From Phascolarctos cinereus (taxonomy: Eukaryota > Chordata > Mammalia > Diprotodontia > Phascolarctidae), in assembly GCF_002099425.1 (NCBI RefSeq), contig NW_018344126.1:5022501-5086500 (forward strand): DNA of 64,000 nt, read 5' to 3'. The notes beneath the pieces were generated by a model. It saw only the letters and a list, made by a program, of their open reading frames with translations, did no database searches and had not been told where the DNA came from. Each line of letters begins with the position of its first letter. The first letter of the stretch is position 1. Made by a program: the position numbers and the translations under genes. Of this stretch, positions 50,740-61,830 are shown piece by piece.

Positions 50740-52070
50740 CATCTGATGCAATTATGACTCTACTTTCTTCTAGCTTTCTCTCTGGTTTATCTGAATATTC
50801 ACCATTCTCCTTTGTTTGATCTTTATCCAGGTTGTGTTCTCTAACATAGTTGTCTCATAGGGTTCTGTCCTGGCCCTTCCTTCTTTTCCTTCTGTACTGT
50901 TTCACTTGGATTTTAGCAGTTCCCATGGATTCATTTATCATCTTTATGTTGATAATTCTCAAATATCTTTATCCAATCCTAAACTCTTTGTTGGCCTACA
51001 GACTGGCATCCTCAACTGCCTTTTGAATATCTCAAACCATGTGTTCCAAAGGTATCTTAAACTTAACCTCTACAAAACTGATTTTAATATCTTTTCCCCA
51101 AACCCTTTCCTCTTCCTAACTTCCTTATTAATGTCAAGGGCATGACTATACTCCTAGTCAGCTAGGTTCACAATCTATGTGTCATGTTTTATTCCTCACT
51201 CTCTCTCTTCCTCTACCTACACCCATATATAATCTGTTGCCAAGGCCTATAATTTACATTTGTAATATCTGTCATATATGTTCTTCTCTCCTTTTACACT
51301 GCAGGATCTCACCACCCCATGCCTATGCTATTGCAATAACCTGCTGATTGGTTTCCCTGTCAGATTTATTTCTCCACTTAAGTCTATCTTCAAATTAACT
51401 GTAAATGTGATCTTCCTAGAGTACAAATGTTACCATGTCACTCCTCTACTCAAAAAACTACAGTAGTTTCCTATCATTTCCAGTATCAAATGTAAAATTC
51501 TCTGTTTGACATTTAAAGCCCTTTATAACCTACTCCTTTCTATTCTAGTTTTCTTACACTTTACAACATGCTCCTCTTAGCTCCCCCCCCCCTGACATAT
51601 AATGACACTAGCCTTCTTGCTGTTTCTTGAGCAGAACATTCTCCCTACTCTGGTGTTTTGTTTTGTTTTGTTTTGTTTTGTTTTTACTGGCTGTCCCTCA
51701 TGTCTAGATTATTCTCCCTTCTTTACTTTCTGTCTTCCCTGACTTCCTTTAAGTCTTAGCTAAAATTCCATCTTCTAAAGATCACCTTTAATTTCCTGGT
51801 CACCTTTAATTCTAATTCCTTCCCTCTGTTCATCATTTCCAATTTGTCCTATATGTAGCTCACTTGTACATTGTTATTTGCACTTTGTCTCTATGACTAA
51901 ACTATGAGCTCTTTGAGAGCTAAAACTCTCTTTTGTCTTTCTTTGCATTCTTCACGTTTATTTCCAATTTATCTTGCAGATAGCTTCTTTGTATATAGTT
52001 GTTTATCTACCATCTCTCTCATTCATAGACTGTGTTTGGTACATAGAAAGCACTTCATAAATGTTTGACT
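50740..52070 (+). repeat. L2 LINE, long 3' copy
   Basis: A 1.3-kb sense L2 holding the end of its ORF and its UTR: 'tagcagttcccatggattca', 'tgttgataattctcaaatat', 'gcctatgctattgcaataac', 'tgtaaaattctctgtttgac', 'gagctctttgagagctaaaa' and 'gtacatagaaagcacttcat'. A (TTTTG)n tract lies at about 51660-51684. Confidence 0.88.
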
Positions 52071-52148
52071 GATATCATTTGATTTACTCCAGGTTAAAGT
52101 TTTCCAGAGAAATAAAGCGATAAATAGAAATATGTATGGAATGATTTT

Positions 52149-52150
<2 letters not shown>

Positions 52151-52199
<49 letters not shown>

Positions 52200-52242
52200 C
52201 ATACATACATATTATATCTATATATAGACAGATATGTCTATT

Positions 52243-52281
<39 letters not shown>

Positions 52282-52310
52282 TATATGTATGTATACATAC
52301 ACACATATTT
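52151..52310. repeat. CA/TA/CT microsatellite cluster
   Basis: (CATA)n, (CA)n, TA-rich, (CT)n at about 52241-52267, then (TA)n. Confidence 0.93.
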
Positions 52311-52545
52311 GTATCTAATGGTAGCCATCTCTAGGGTGGGGAAGGGGAGAGAGAATAAAAAAGGGAAAAAAGAAAGTTACATGATAACTTTATTACATAT
52401 TTAAAAGGAATAGCAAGTTGTACATTATAGATTTGTAGTTTAATTTTTTTTCCATTTTGCTTTTTTTTATTCATTCTACTATGTTATGGAAATCCTTGTT
52501 TTATTTCTTAAGTTCAAAATAAAAGAGACTAAATTAAAAAAAAAT
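52311..52545 (+). other. A-tailed segment, perhaps a retroelement 3' end
   Basis: 'tggtagccatctctagggtg', purine-rich sequence, and 'cttaagttcaaaataaaaga' followed by 'gactaaattaaaaaaaaatg'. A polyadenylation-like signal and A run suggest the 3' UTR of a retroelement, but I cannot name it. Confidence 0.35.
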
Positions 52546-52663
52546 GTTTCCAGTCCTTTGACCACAGAAAATGTTTTTCATAACCCTGTATTCCCATACT
52601 AAAATATTCACACATTTTATATGCATGGTCAATCTTAATTTATAGCAATTCAACATACTTTTG

Positions 52664-52930
52664 TTCATATTATTGTTGTTTAATCATTCTTCAGTCGTGT
52701 CCAACTCTTTATGACCCCTTTGGTATTTTCTTGGCAGAGATTTTGTAGTGGTTTGCCATTTCCTTCTCCAGGTCATTTTACAAATGAGGAAACTGAGGTT
52801 AGCAGGGTTAAGTAACTTTCCCAGCATCACATAGCTGGTAAGTGTCTGAGTCCAGATTTGAATTCAGGAAGATGTCTTCCTGATTCCAGGCCCTGTGCTC
52901 TGTCTACTGTGTCACCTAGTTGTCCCCCCT
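52664..52930 (-). repeat. MAR1-type SINE, antisense
   Basis: 'ttcagtcgtgtccaactctt', 'tatgacccctttggtatttt', 'gtttgccatttccttctcca', 'gtaagtgtctgagtccagat', 'tgtctactgtgtcacctagt'. Almost complete, well preserved. Confidence 0.92.
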
Positions 52931-53691
52931 TTTTTGGTTTATATTAATTAATAATTGATTAATTGAAGAGTGCACAGATGAAAGCAATCATGAGGGTGAA
53001 GGGGCCCTGAGATCATCTTGTATGAATCTTTGAAGTTTGGTGATGATCAGCCTGGAGAAAAAGAAAACTTATGGAGGATATGATCATTAACTGTAAGTGT
53101 TTGAAGGGCTGGGTGTGGAAAAGAAATTAGATATGTTATGTTTGGTGCGATAGACAAGAGCTAGGAGCAATGGGTAGAAGTTGCAAAGGGACAAACTTAG
53201 TACTGATATATTGTAATGGAGACTGGCACATTTGTAGAGACAAAGGACCATGGCTTGTTTCCTGAAGCCACATGTTAGCCTTAGAGAGGAGAAGGCACAA
53301 GGCATCTCCCCTTCCTATATTATCTAGCAGTGGAAGCTGTCATAAAAGAAGTCAAACACAGAGATGGTGATGAGTAATTAAGCTAAGGGCTCTGGTGAGC
53401 TAATGCTTTCTGAAATCACCCATAGTCTGGCTGTGCATCCAATCCAAACTAACCCATGTGGTAAGCAGACTGGAACCAGTCACAGAATGTTTACACATAC
53501 TCTGTTGTATCTTCAGTATATTTCCATTATACATTATGATCACTCTCCCAAAACAAATCTATTCCACATGGGGAAACAGCATGAGAGGTGTTCTGTAGCG
53601 TGCCAGTCCCCATTGCATGAAGAAAACATTTCCCCCCTAATAATTAGAGATGTTTAAAAGCAGAAGGCCTACCTCTCAAGACAGTGTGCTC
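52931..53691. other. Unassigned sequence
   Basis: No gene or named repeat recognised. Short frames (72-84 codons) have no motif. Confidence 0.45.
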
Positions 53692-54346
53692 TCTCCTCAT
53701 TGTAGTTCTTTTTTTTTTATTTTGTTAATTTATTTTGATTTATCAACAATCACTTTCATACGCTTTTGAGTTGAAAATTTTTCTCCCCATTCTTCCCCCC
53801 ACCCTCCCCAAGACAGCGCACAATCTGATATAGGCTTTATATTTACATACCCATTAAACATATTTTCACAGTAGTGAAGTTGTAAGTAAAAATTAAAACC
53901 AATAGGAGGAACCATCAGAAAGATGAAACAAAACTCAACAGAAGGTAAAAATAAGTGATAGTGATTTGACTTCCATAGTTCTTTCTTTGGATGTGGACAG
54001 CATTTTCCATCCTGAGGCCTCTGGAGATGTCTTAGATCCTCGTAATACTGAGAAGGGTTCAGTTTAACAGTCTTAGTAATTGCATAACGTGGCTATTATT
54101 GTGTACAAAGTCCTCTTGGTTCTGCTGACTTCACTCAGCATCAGACCATATAAGTCTTTCCAGGTTTTTCTGAAGTCAGCCTGTTCATCATTTCTTATAG
54201 CACAATAGTATTCCATTACATTCATATACCACAACTTGCTCAGCCATTCCCCAAATGATGGGCATCCTCTCAATTTCCAGTTCTTTGCCACCACAAAAAG
54301 AGCTGCTATGAATATTTTTGTATGTGTTCTCCTCATTGTAGTTCTT
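53692..54346 (-). mobile_element. 5'-truncated L1 with 19-bp duplication
   Basis: Antisense L1 3' end (53711-54327, 617 bp) with its T-rich tail on the left. It keeps the last about 85 codons of ORF2 without a break (…IFIAALFVVAKNWKLRG… to …SEVSRTKRTLYTI) and the 3' UTR. A perfect 19-bp duplication 'tctcctcattgtagttctt' flanks it (53692-53710 and 54328-54346). It is very close to the 3' end of the full-length L1. This is one of the youngest insertions here. The 163-codon frame at 54073-54564 runs from flanking DNA into ORF2 by chance. Confidence 0.95.
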
Positions 54347-54864
54347 AAGCAAAATCTTTTGTTGTGGAACCATAGCTTGGCCTCTAAGATCCCTTCTAAC
54401 TCTGAGAGTCTGTGATTCTCATAACTTGTTTTCTCTGAGGCACCTTGATATTTTCTCTGTTCAGAGTTAGCCTTCATCACAAATGTGAAGTAAATAAAGT
54501 GTGTCCTCCCAACTCCCCTCTTAGCCTTCTCTTTCCACTTCATAGGATGGTTTGGTGATAACACTCTTCAGGGGGAAGGGTACACTCTATCTTCTCTCCC
54601 ATTATTAAAATGTCATTATTATCACAATAAGCTGCCCAATTTAAGAGATGTGATAAATTTATTTACATCTAGAGGATTTGATACCTCTCCTCAGAACTAT
54701 TTGGATTTGACTAAAAGAATAACCTCTCTAGGAATATACCTCAAGTGGGACCAGAATGAGACCTGTGATAGCATTGGTAGAAATCAGTTAAATTGCCTTT
54801 ACTAATGTAGTCCAGTATTACTTTTGCAATTTATAATTGCCTAGAGCCCTTAGATTTCAATTCA
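54347..54864. other. Unassigned sequence, MIR tip at left
   Basis: A short sense MIR 3' tip ('ggcctctaagatcccttcta', 'actctgagagtctgtgattc') lies at about 54375-54420. The remainder is unrecognised. Confidence 0.45.
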
Positions 54865-54960
54865 TTTGATCACATCACATAGCCAGTATCTATCAGGACT
54901 TGATTCCATGTCTTCTTGAATTTGAGACCAGTTCTTTGTCCATTTTACTACACTGCCTCA
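54865..54960 (-). repeat. MIR-like SINE, antisense fragment
   Basis: 'cacatagccagtatctatca', 'ggacttgattccatgtcttc', 'cagttctttgtccattttac': antisense core SINE, eroded. Confidence 0.5.
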
Positions 54961-55599
54961 AATGATGGCAATTAATTACACATCTTAAAAACCAGAAGAA
55001 AGACAAGTTTTTGCTAGAGGAGCCTTCTCTAGAACAGTATTAAGAACTAGGAATACAAATACATTAAAAAAAGTCTCCATATGCAAAAAAGCTTACATTC
55101 TACTGAGGGGATATAACAAATATATTCTTTTTTAAAATGCAACTTTAAAAAATGCCCCTAACAATGTATGGGGTAGAAGATAACAGATTGGTAAGCAGAG
55201 TACTAGCTACATCCTTCTTGACTGGCCCCTGCCTTCTTGGGGGAAACTCCCTCTTTCTCAGATTCTCCCTTTGAGGTATGGTGTTTTCTCTAGTCAATGT
55301 CCCTGGCATCAGCCATCAGTAGGATGACTTTCTAACTTTCTACCAGAAAGAAAAATGAGAAAGATGAAAAGTGCCTGAGGTGCTACCTCCCATACCAGCT
55401 CCCATTAACCCCACAAGCAATACCAAATTGCTTGGCATATATGTATCTAAGTATTGGTTCAGATTCACTTGATTTTCTTTTCTGCTTTGGGAAAGTTATA
55501 AGAATTTGGTTCAATAAAATCTCTTTTGTTCATGTCAGATTCTCAGGTGGGAAGGCCCCAGTGCTTAGATGGAGATTCTATTTGAGAAATATACACAGA
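54961..55599. other. Unassigned sequence
   Basis: A short piece at about 55045-55105 ('ctaggaatacaaatacatta' followed by 'aaaaagcttacattctactg') resembles the ancient repeat at 6692. Nothing else is recognised. Confidence 0.45.
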
Positions 55600-55639
55600 C
55601 ACGTAGACATATATGTATGTATATATATATTTGTATATG

Positions 55640-55670
<31 letters not shown>

Positions 55671-55705
55671 GTATGTGTGTACATGTACATATACACACAC
55701 ATATT
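55600..55705. repeat. TA/TG/CA microsatellite
   Basis: (TATG)n and (TA)n with (TG)n and (CA)n ends. A second such tract lies at about 55818-55922. Confidence 0.92.
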
Positions 55706-55925
55706 ATTCTTATTGGAATAGGAACAGCCCTTGCACTTTCAGTCTGGGTAGGATAGGGACTCCCTAGCCTGGAAATAATTATTTAATAATAAATGAAGAC
55801 ATTCTTTGTTTCTCTTTCACACACATACATGCACGTATACATAGGTGTATATATGTATGTGAACATATACACATGTATGTATATACACATATGTGTGTAC
55901 ATATACACATTGTATACATATATTT

Positions 55926-56058
55926 TCCTCTATTTAGGCAACCTGAGCTTCTCCCGACCTCTGACCTCCTCCTTCCCAGATATTCACCATCCAAAGTCGA
56001 ACTTAGTACAGACACTGCCTCTCTAGTAGCAGGGATTATAGCACCATGCCCAGCTGGC
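55926..56058 (-). pseudogene. 7SL (SRP) RNA pseudogene, internally deleted
   Basis: 7SL RNA is the scaffold of the signal recognition particle. In minus-strand sense the copy starts 'gccagctgggcatggtgc' (7SL: GCCGGGCGCGGTGGCGC), continues 'ataatccctgctactagaga' (…GTAGTCCCAGCTACTCGGGA), then jumps to 'gtgtctgtactaagttcgac' (GTGTCCGCACTAAGTTCGGC), 'atggtga' and 'caggttgcctaa'. About 55 bases between GGAGGC and GTGTCC are missing, as is everything after 'gcctaa'. It keeps part of the S domain, so it is not an Alu-like SINE, in which that domain is lost. No box A/B-like control can be trusted. It is a dead copy. Confidence 0.87.
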
Positions 56059-57826
56059 AAATATATATTCCTGTATAAAATCTCCTACTTCTCTCTCCTG
56101 TATTCTTTACCATCCATCTTCCTCAACTCAGCTGCATTTAATGGTTAATTGCAATGAACAACCACATTATCTTTAAGAAACCAGTTTCTTTTAGAACAAA
56201 TGGTAAAAACAGAAAGCAGAATGAACTCTCAAAGAACAGAGATTGGAAGAGGAGATTTGTCTCACCCTTGGGAGAATGAGATGGCTGAAGGAGGCACAGG
56301 ATGGGAGAATATCAATCACCAGGTCCATTTTAGCAACATGAGAGTTCAGTGGTCTGCATCGACTATGTCTGGTTTTAACCCACCCTCAGTCACGTAGTCT
56401 CTGTTTTGTGTCACAACATCCTCTTCACATTTCCTAGGTGGGTACTTCTCTCATGCTGTGGCATGTATGACACTAGTGGCTCTAACTTGAGCTCTCATTT
56501 CTTCAACACAGTGGATACTTTGACCCCAGTTTCCCCATGAGTGCTAACATAATTGTGTCCTGTTCTCTTGTACTATGAGATGTAATCACCTCTTGAGTGA
56601 CTTTTCTTTTTCCTCTACTTTCTTTTAGGAAATGGAAGAAGCTAAGTTCTCCAAAGGCTTATAACATGGGCTTTAGAGAGTTGCTATCTTTTGGCAGCCA
56701 GGTCTCTACCGATATTCAGTTACTTATACAGATAACTAAATACAAGAGAATTTTAGAAGAGAGAGAACACTAGAAATTCAATTCGAGTCTGAATCTAACA
56801 ATATTGAAAACAATTTAGTGAAAAGTATGTGATTGTTATCATTATGTATTTTACAATTTAGAATAATATTGAATATGATAGATGATAGGTCACTCTGTAT
56901 AATGTTTTATAAAAATGTTTATTTTCCCCTTTATAGAAGTGAGTGTTTGTGGAGGTTTTTTAGCTGATCATGGATTTTTTTTAATTAAAATATAGTTTTG
57001 TTTTGAAATTTGCTGTGTTTATAAATTACTTCTTAGTTTTGCCAGAACTTCAAAATATTTTTAAAATTAACATTCACTGTGATTTGGATGCCTAGAAGTA
57101 AAGCCAAATTGGACACAGCTATCAACCATTTGCATTTTTTCCATAATTGGAATTTGTTTCTCTGACATGGTTTGGAGAATATTTGATTGATCACTAGGGT
57201 CTGAGTTATTAACACTTTTCTTGCTTCTTCAATCTCTTCTATTTTATCCAATTATCCACATTTGGTATTGAACCAAAAAACATAAGTAGGTTTTTTTTAA
57301 GCCAAACAATAAACATGAGAATTACTTGTTTTGTATACATTCTGCTGAAATAGAACAATAATCAACTGACTACTATATATTGGTACATTCAATAATTAAT
57401 TATAGACCCTTAAAAAGTCAAATTTCCACTCATAAGATACATTCGGTCCAATCTCAAATGATTGTCTGCTTTGGTTGAAGTTATACGTTTGTGTGAAAAA
57501 TCAAATGACCCAAATGGGCAGATTTACCAAGAGAACAATATGAACTTTTTCCTTCTGGAATCTCTTGACCTGCTTCAAATAACTTAGAGTTCAGTGGAAC
57601 AGAGTTTACAAAATGCTATTTTAAAGTATCAGACTAATATAGCTTTGCAGATACATATTTTCAAGTGGAACTTAATTTCTTGATTTTTACTTTCTTAAAC
57701 ATACAGTTCAAATATTTGTGGAAGTCCCAAAGTATTTTCAGGATATACACAATAATTCACTTTCAAGTAAAATAAAGATTTTTTTATGATGAGGAAATAT
57801 GACTACCACTTTAAAGAAATAAAAAT
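56059..57826. other. Unassigned AT-rich sequence
   Basis: No gene, RNA or named repeat recognised. A 72-codon antisense frame (57033-57251) and a 65-codon sense frame (56200-56397) have no recognisable motif. Confidence 0.45.
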
Positions 57827-57975
57827 TGGGGCAGCGAGGTGGTACAGCGGATAGGGCACCAGTGCTGGATTCAGGAGGACCTGAGTTCAAATTCAGCCTC
57901 AGACACATAACACTTACTACCTGTGTGACCTTGGGCAAGTCACTTAACCCCATTGTCTAACCAAAAACATAAAAA
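57827..57975 (+). repeat. WSINE1-type SINE, sense
   Basis: Complete copy from 'ggggcagcgaggtggtacag' through 'ggcaccagtgctggattcag', 'gaggacctgagttcaaattc' and 'gtgaccttgggcaagtcact' to an A-rich tail. The head is tRNA-like, with recognisable box A and box B positions. Well preserved. Confidence 0.95.
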
Positions 57976-58134
57976 CAAAAAAAGAATTAAAAATCATAGA
58001 TGATAATAACAATAAGTGGTTAGTTAGGTATAAAACTCTTAAGGTTTTTTTTTAATGCATACATTATATCTTTTGATACCCAGAATAGTCCTCTTACTTC
58101 CCAAAGTCAGAGGTGATAGAGAGAGGATTCAACC

Positions 58135-58285
58135 AATCTCTCTCAAGATACCGTCTCCCTTGTTATATTGTGAGCTCCTTGAGGGCAAGGAGAACTATTT
58201 TTTTTTGGCCTATCTTTGTGTCTGCAGCACTTAGCACAGTGTCTGGCACATAGTAGATACTTAATAAATGCTTGTCGACTTGGCC
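58135..58285 (+). repeat. L2 LINE 3' tip
   Basis: 'gtgagctccttgagggcaag', 'tttgtgtctgcagcacttag', 'cacagtgtctggcacatagt', 'agatacttaataaatgcttg'. Confidence 0.85.
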
Positions 58286-59861
58286 TAATTTCCATATGGA
58301 AATTCTACATGTCCTGATATTGACTATGGTAGCTGTGAAAGCTTGACAGGAAATACTAATGATTGGATTAGGTTCCCAGTCAATGTAATGTAACAGCTAC
58401 TATGCATCTAAGAAATGGAAAGAGTGGCATAAGGTTTCAGATTTTCTCTTCTTGAAGCAATCATAATGATCAATTTGATACCCACAACAGTAGATTATAT
58501 GGAGCTCTTTCATTTTTGAGTATAACAAGAAGGTAAGATACAAAGGACCAAATTTAAAAATACTTTGATGCAGATAGTAGCCCAAGGCAGGCAAATAGCA
58601 AATGTTTATGGACTGGATATATGAATATATTTATTATGCACCCATATAATAACATCAAAACAAACTTAAGCAGATCTTACCACTTGTAAGGAAGGATTTC
58701 ATGCTGTGTTCTGTTCATGATATCGTTAGCTCCAGATTATACAAAAATGTATTACAGATCAATCCAAGGTAGTCATAACAAATAATTTCATTCTTAAACC
58801 CAGATTAGAGGGAATGAGTGGAAATTAAAGACGTACTTCAATCTGAACAGGGAAAAATCAAACAGCCTGAAAGCACTGAAAATATACCCTGGACATAAAC
58901 TTTAGGGAATACTATTTAATAATGAAGTGCATGGCAAAAATAACATGGATGTTTCAAATGTGTTTGGAAAAGAGGCATACCAACAATGGAATTTTGAAAG
59001 TTATTTTTTTAGTTTGATGGCATATATTCAACTGATAAACTATCTATACCAAAACAGTGATTTTTATAATTTGCTATAACTGTTATAAACAAGCAAGTTC
59101 TCTGACAATATCTGACAAACTACAAAAGTATTTGAGGACCAATACTTAGCAATATATGCAGCTATTGCCATGGCATGGGTAGTACATAATAATAGTAACC
59201 ATAGCATTCACTGAAAGAAAGGTGGAGCTTACTATGAATACTCTCCCCTCCAAAACAAAACAAAATACAACAAAACTGGTATCAAATACTACCATGTCAG
59301 AAAGTGACTTGAGAAAACTATTAAACACATGGGGATACCTAGGCATCACATGCATCTGAAAAGTTGAAAACCAAATTGCCCAATTAATGGTAAGAAAAAA
59401 GTTAAGATATGCAATAGATTGCAGACACAAAAGTATATCAGAAATTTGTTATTCTATTAACTATCAATTATTGAAAACTAAAGGTTAAGACAATCTGAGA
59501 AAACAAACAACACCCAAAAGCTTTCAACAAAATAATTCAATTTCTATATCAATCAAAAACTATATCACAAAGGTTTGAAAATCAAAGAAATTAGATGTGT
59601 GTGTGCGCGCGAGAGAGAGGCAGAGAGAATGAGAATGAGAACAAGAAAGAATAAGAACACACTCCTGAAGAAGGATGTGGAAAATTTCTAATCACCTATA
59701 TGGATGAAAGAAGTAGAACCTAATAAAAACACATGTTGTATGAAACATGAAATATAAATATGGGATGACATAACAGATGGAGGAATAGTTATATCAAGAG
59801 ACTTTACTTCTCTAAAAAACTGTTCTCTAGGAAACTAAAAAGTGATAGGTTTAAATATGTT
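58286..59861. other. Unassigned AT-rich sequence
   Basis: No named repeat or gene seen. A TG/GA tract lies at about 59595-59640. It sits upstream, in LINE sense, of the plus-strand Dong/R4 copy at 60.8 kb and might hold its 5' part, but no motif proves it. Confidence 0.4.
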
Positions 59862-60420
59862 GTTCAGTTGTTCAGCCACATCTGATGCTTCACGACCCCA
59901 TTGACCATAGCAGGCCAAGCCCTTCTATTGTCCATAATCTCTCAAAGTCTAAGTTCATTTTAATTTTTTTCCCATGAAACTATCTATCCATCTTATTCTC
60001 TGCCATCTCCTTTTTCTTTTGCCTTCAATCTTTCCCAATATCAGGATCTTTTCTAATGAGTCCATCTTCTCATTGTGTGGCCAAAGTATTTAAGCTTCAG
60101 ATTCAGTATTTGACCTTTCAATGCAGAGCCTGAATTAATTTTAATATTGACTTATTTGATCTCCTTGCTGTCCAAGGGACTCTCAAAAGTCTTCTTCAGT
60201 ACCATAACTCAGAGGCATAGATTCTGTTGCACTTAGCTTTTTTCATAGTCCAATTCTCATTTCCTTCTCAAATGGATCACCTTTTGTCAGAACTCTCCCT
60301 ATGACCTGTCACTCTCTTAGGTAACCCTGCATAGCATAGTTCATATTGTTTTATTGTTTTATAGTTTTATTGAGGTATGCAAGCCATGACAAGGCAGTGA
60401 TCCAGGAAAGGGATAATTGT
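59862..60420 (-). mobile_element. RTE/BovB LINE 3' region, antisense
   Basis: The plus strand is the complement of the end of an RTE ORF and its UTR: 'tgttcagttgttcagccaca', 'cttcacgaccccattgacca', 'tgccttcaatctttcccaat', 'gtggccaaagtatttaagct', 'atctccttgctgtccaaggg', 'actctcaaaagtcttcttca' and 'caaggcagtgatccaggaaa'. This order is diagnostic for BovB-type RTE. It is 5'-truncated and frame-broken. Its 3' tip is the sequence from which MAR1 SINEs borrow their tail. Confidence 0.9.
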
Positions 60421-60759
60421 TGGTTCAAGTGCTTCATAGTAGTTTAGAAATTACTATAAAAATACTTTAACAGATTGGTTTTTAATCTCATTTCTTAACA
60501 GAAGGCAACGTAAATAAGTTGTGATAAGATGGCCCTCCAAATACAGTCCAATTACTTATTTTTATATAAAGTTTTCTACAAAGTTTTTATATAAATTTTA
60601 TATACTTTGTAGAAAGCATTCATGATGTATTACTAAAGAAATGAATCCATAATCATTAAAAAGATACCTATTTTGGTGGAGCACAAGGAGTGTATCATAA
60701 AGTCTTATAAACCAGTATCACTTAGGTAATTACTGAACAAGCCATCTGAAAGATGACAC

Positions 60760-61830
60760 ATTTATTGAACCTTTATGGAGTCTTGCCTCTGTCATGTTGC
60801 TATCTCTTACTTATGCACTGTAATTTCATAAAATAAATCAAATGTAATAAAAACTCATTTGACATTCACATAGAAAGCTTAGATCTATTTAAAATTTCAA
60901 AGGTTAAAATATTCCTTTAGCACAATGATGTAAAGAACAATTGATAGAAAATATGGCATCTTCCACTTGCTGTGGTTAGAACTGGAAATGGCTTAAAAAC
61001 AGAGAAAGTCATAGCAAATATATTAATCATTCTTTGTACATGGATGACATAAACTTTAAAATGGATATTGAGCAGCTACTTTATCTTGTTGAAACTTTTT
61101 TTCAATGATATCAAAATGTAGAATACAGATTGAAGAGTTTGTTTTTGAATATGGAGATCAAATTAAGGCAAAGAGTGATGGCAAAATTTACAAATACCTT
61201 GGTCTTCAGGCGTGATACATACGGATAGGGCAAGAAAGATGAAGCTGCTTATGGTAAGAATATGATTGGCATCCCAATGTTGACCTAATGGGAAGAACAA
61301 ATTAAGTACAATTAACATGTATCCATTACTAGTCCTGACATATAATTTTGACATATCAAAATAGATGGCAATGGTTGTAGAAGCTTTCCAAAACCTAGCA
61401 CAATGTTTCTCAAATACATGGTTCATTGCTTCAAGTCAGCTATAGAAAAAAAAAATAACATTCCCTCATCAAAAAGGATTGATATATATTTTTGGAGCAC
61501 ATGATACATGGATTAATTTTTTTCAGAAATACTTTTGGAATAAATGAATACCACTTCATAAAATAATAGGAAAGACCAGCAATAGTTATATGCCACTGTA
61601 TTTGTCAAATGCAACTGAAAGTGAAAGTTAATATACAGATGGAGTCTAGGAAGCAGTTAAGATCCAAAAATAAAATCAAAATGGATGACATCCACATGTA
61701 TCAGGTAGATTTGCTTATAGAATATCTCTTTTCAGAAAGAAGATCTCCCTTGTTCTCTTCCATCACATCTATATCAAAGCATTTAGCGAAATATAGCAGT
61801 GTGCGGTTTTGTTGACCAACACCTTTACCA
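60760..61830 (+). mobile_element. Dong/R4-type LINE, plus-strand copy E
   Basis: Same family as the 32.7-41.1 kb array but on the other strand. It reads DRKYGIFHLLW (motif B, about 60950), VRTGNGLKTEKVI, YMDDINFKMDIEQLLYLVET (YMDD catalytic motif kept, about 61040-61100), DGKIYKYLGL (about 61170), VIHTDRARKMKLLM, NGKNKLSTINMYPLLVLTYN (about 61290-61350) and VVEAFQNLAQCFSNTW (61370-61420). These align one after another with the RT palm and thumb of R4/Dong. The frame shifts several times. The RTE/BovB fragment lies just upstream. Confidence 0.82.

Noticed and set aside
54073-54564. A 163-codon antisense frame
   Set aside because: Flanking DNA fused by chance to the end of L1 ORF2 across the insertion boundary.
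57033-57251. A 72-codon antisense frame with many charged residues
   Set aside because: No family recognised, and AT-rich DNA often gives such Lys/Ile/Asn-rich frames.
57827-57975. tRNA-like head as a tRNA gene
   Set aside because: It is the head of a SINE with the full SINE body and A tail; no cloverleaf acceptor pairing follows.
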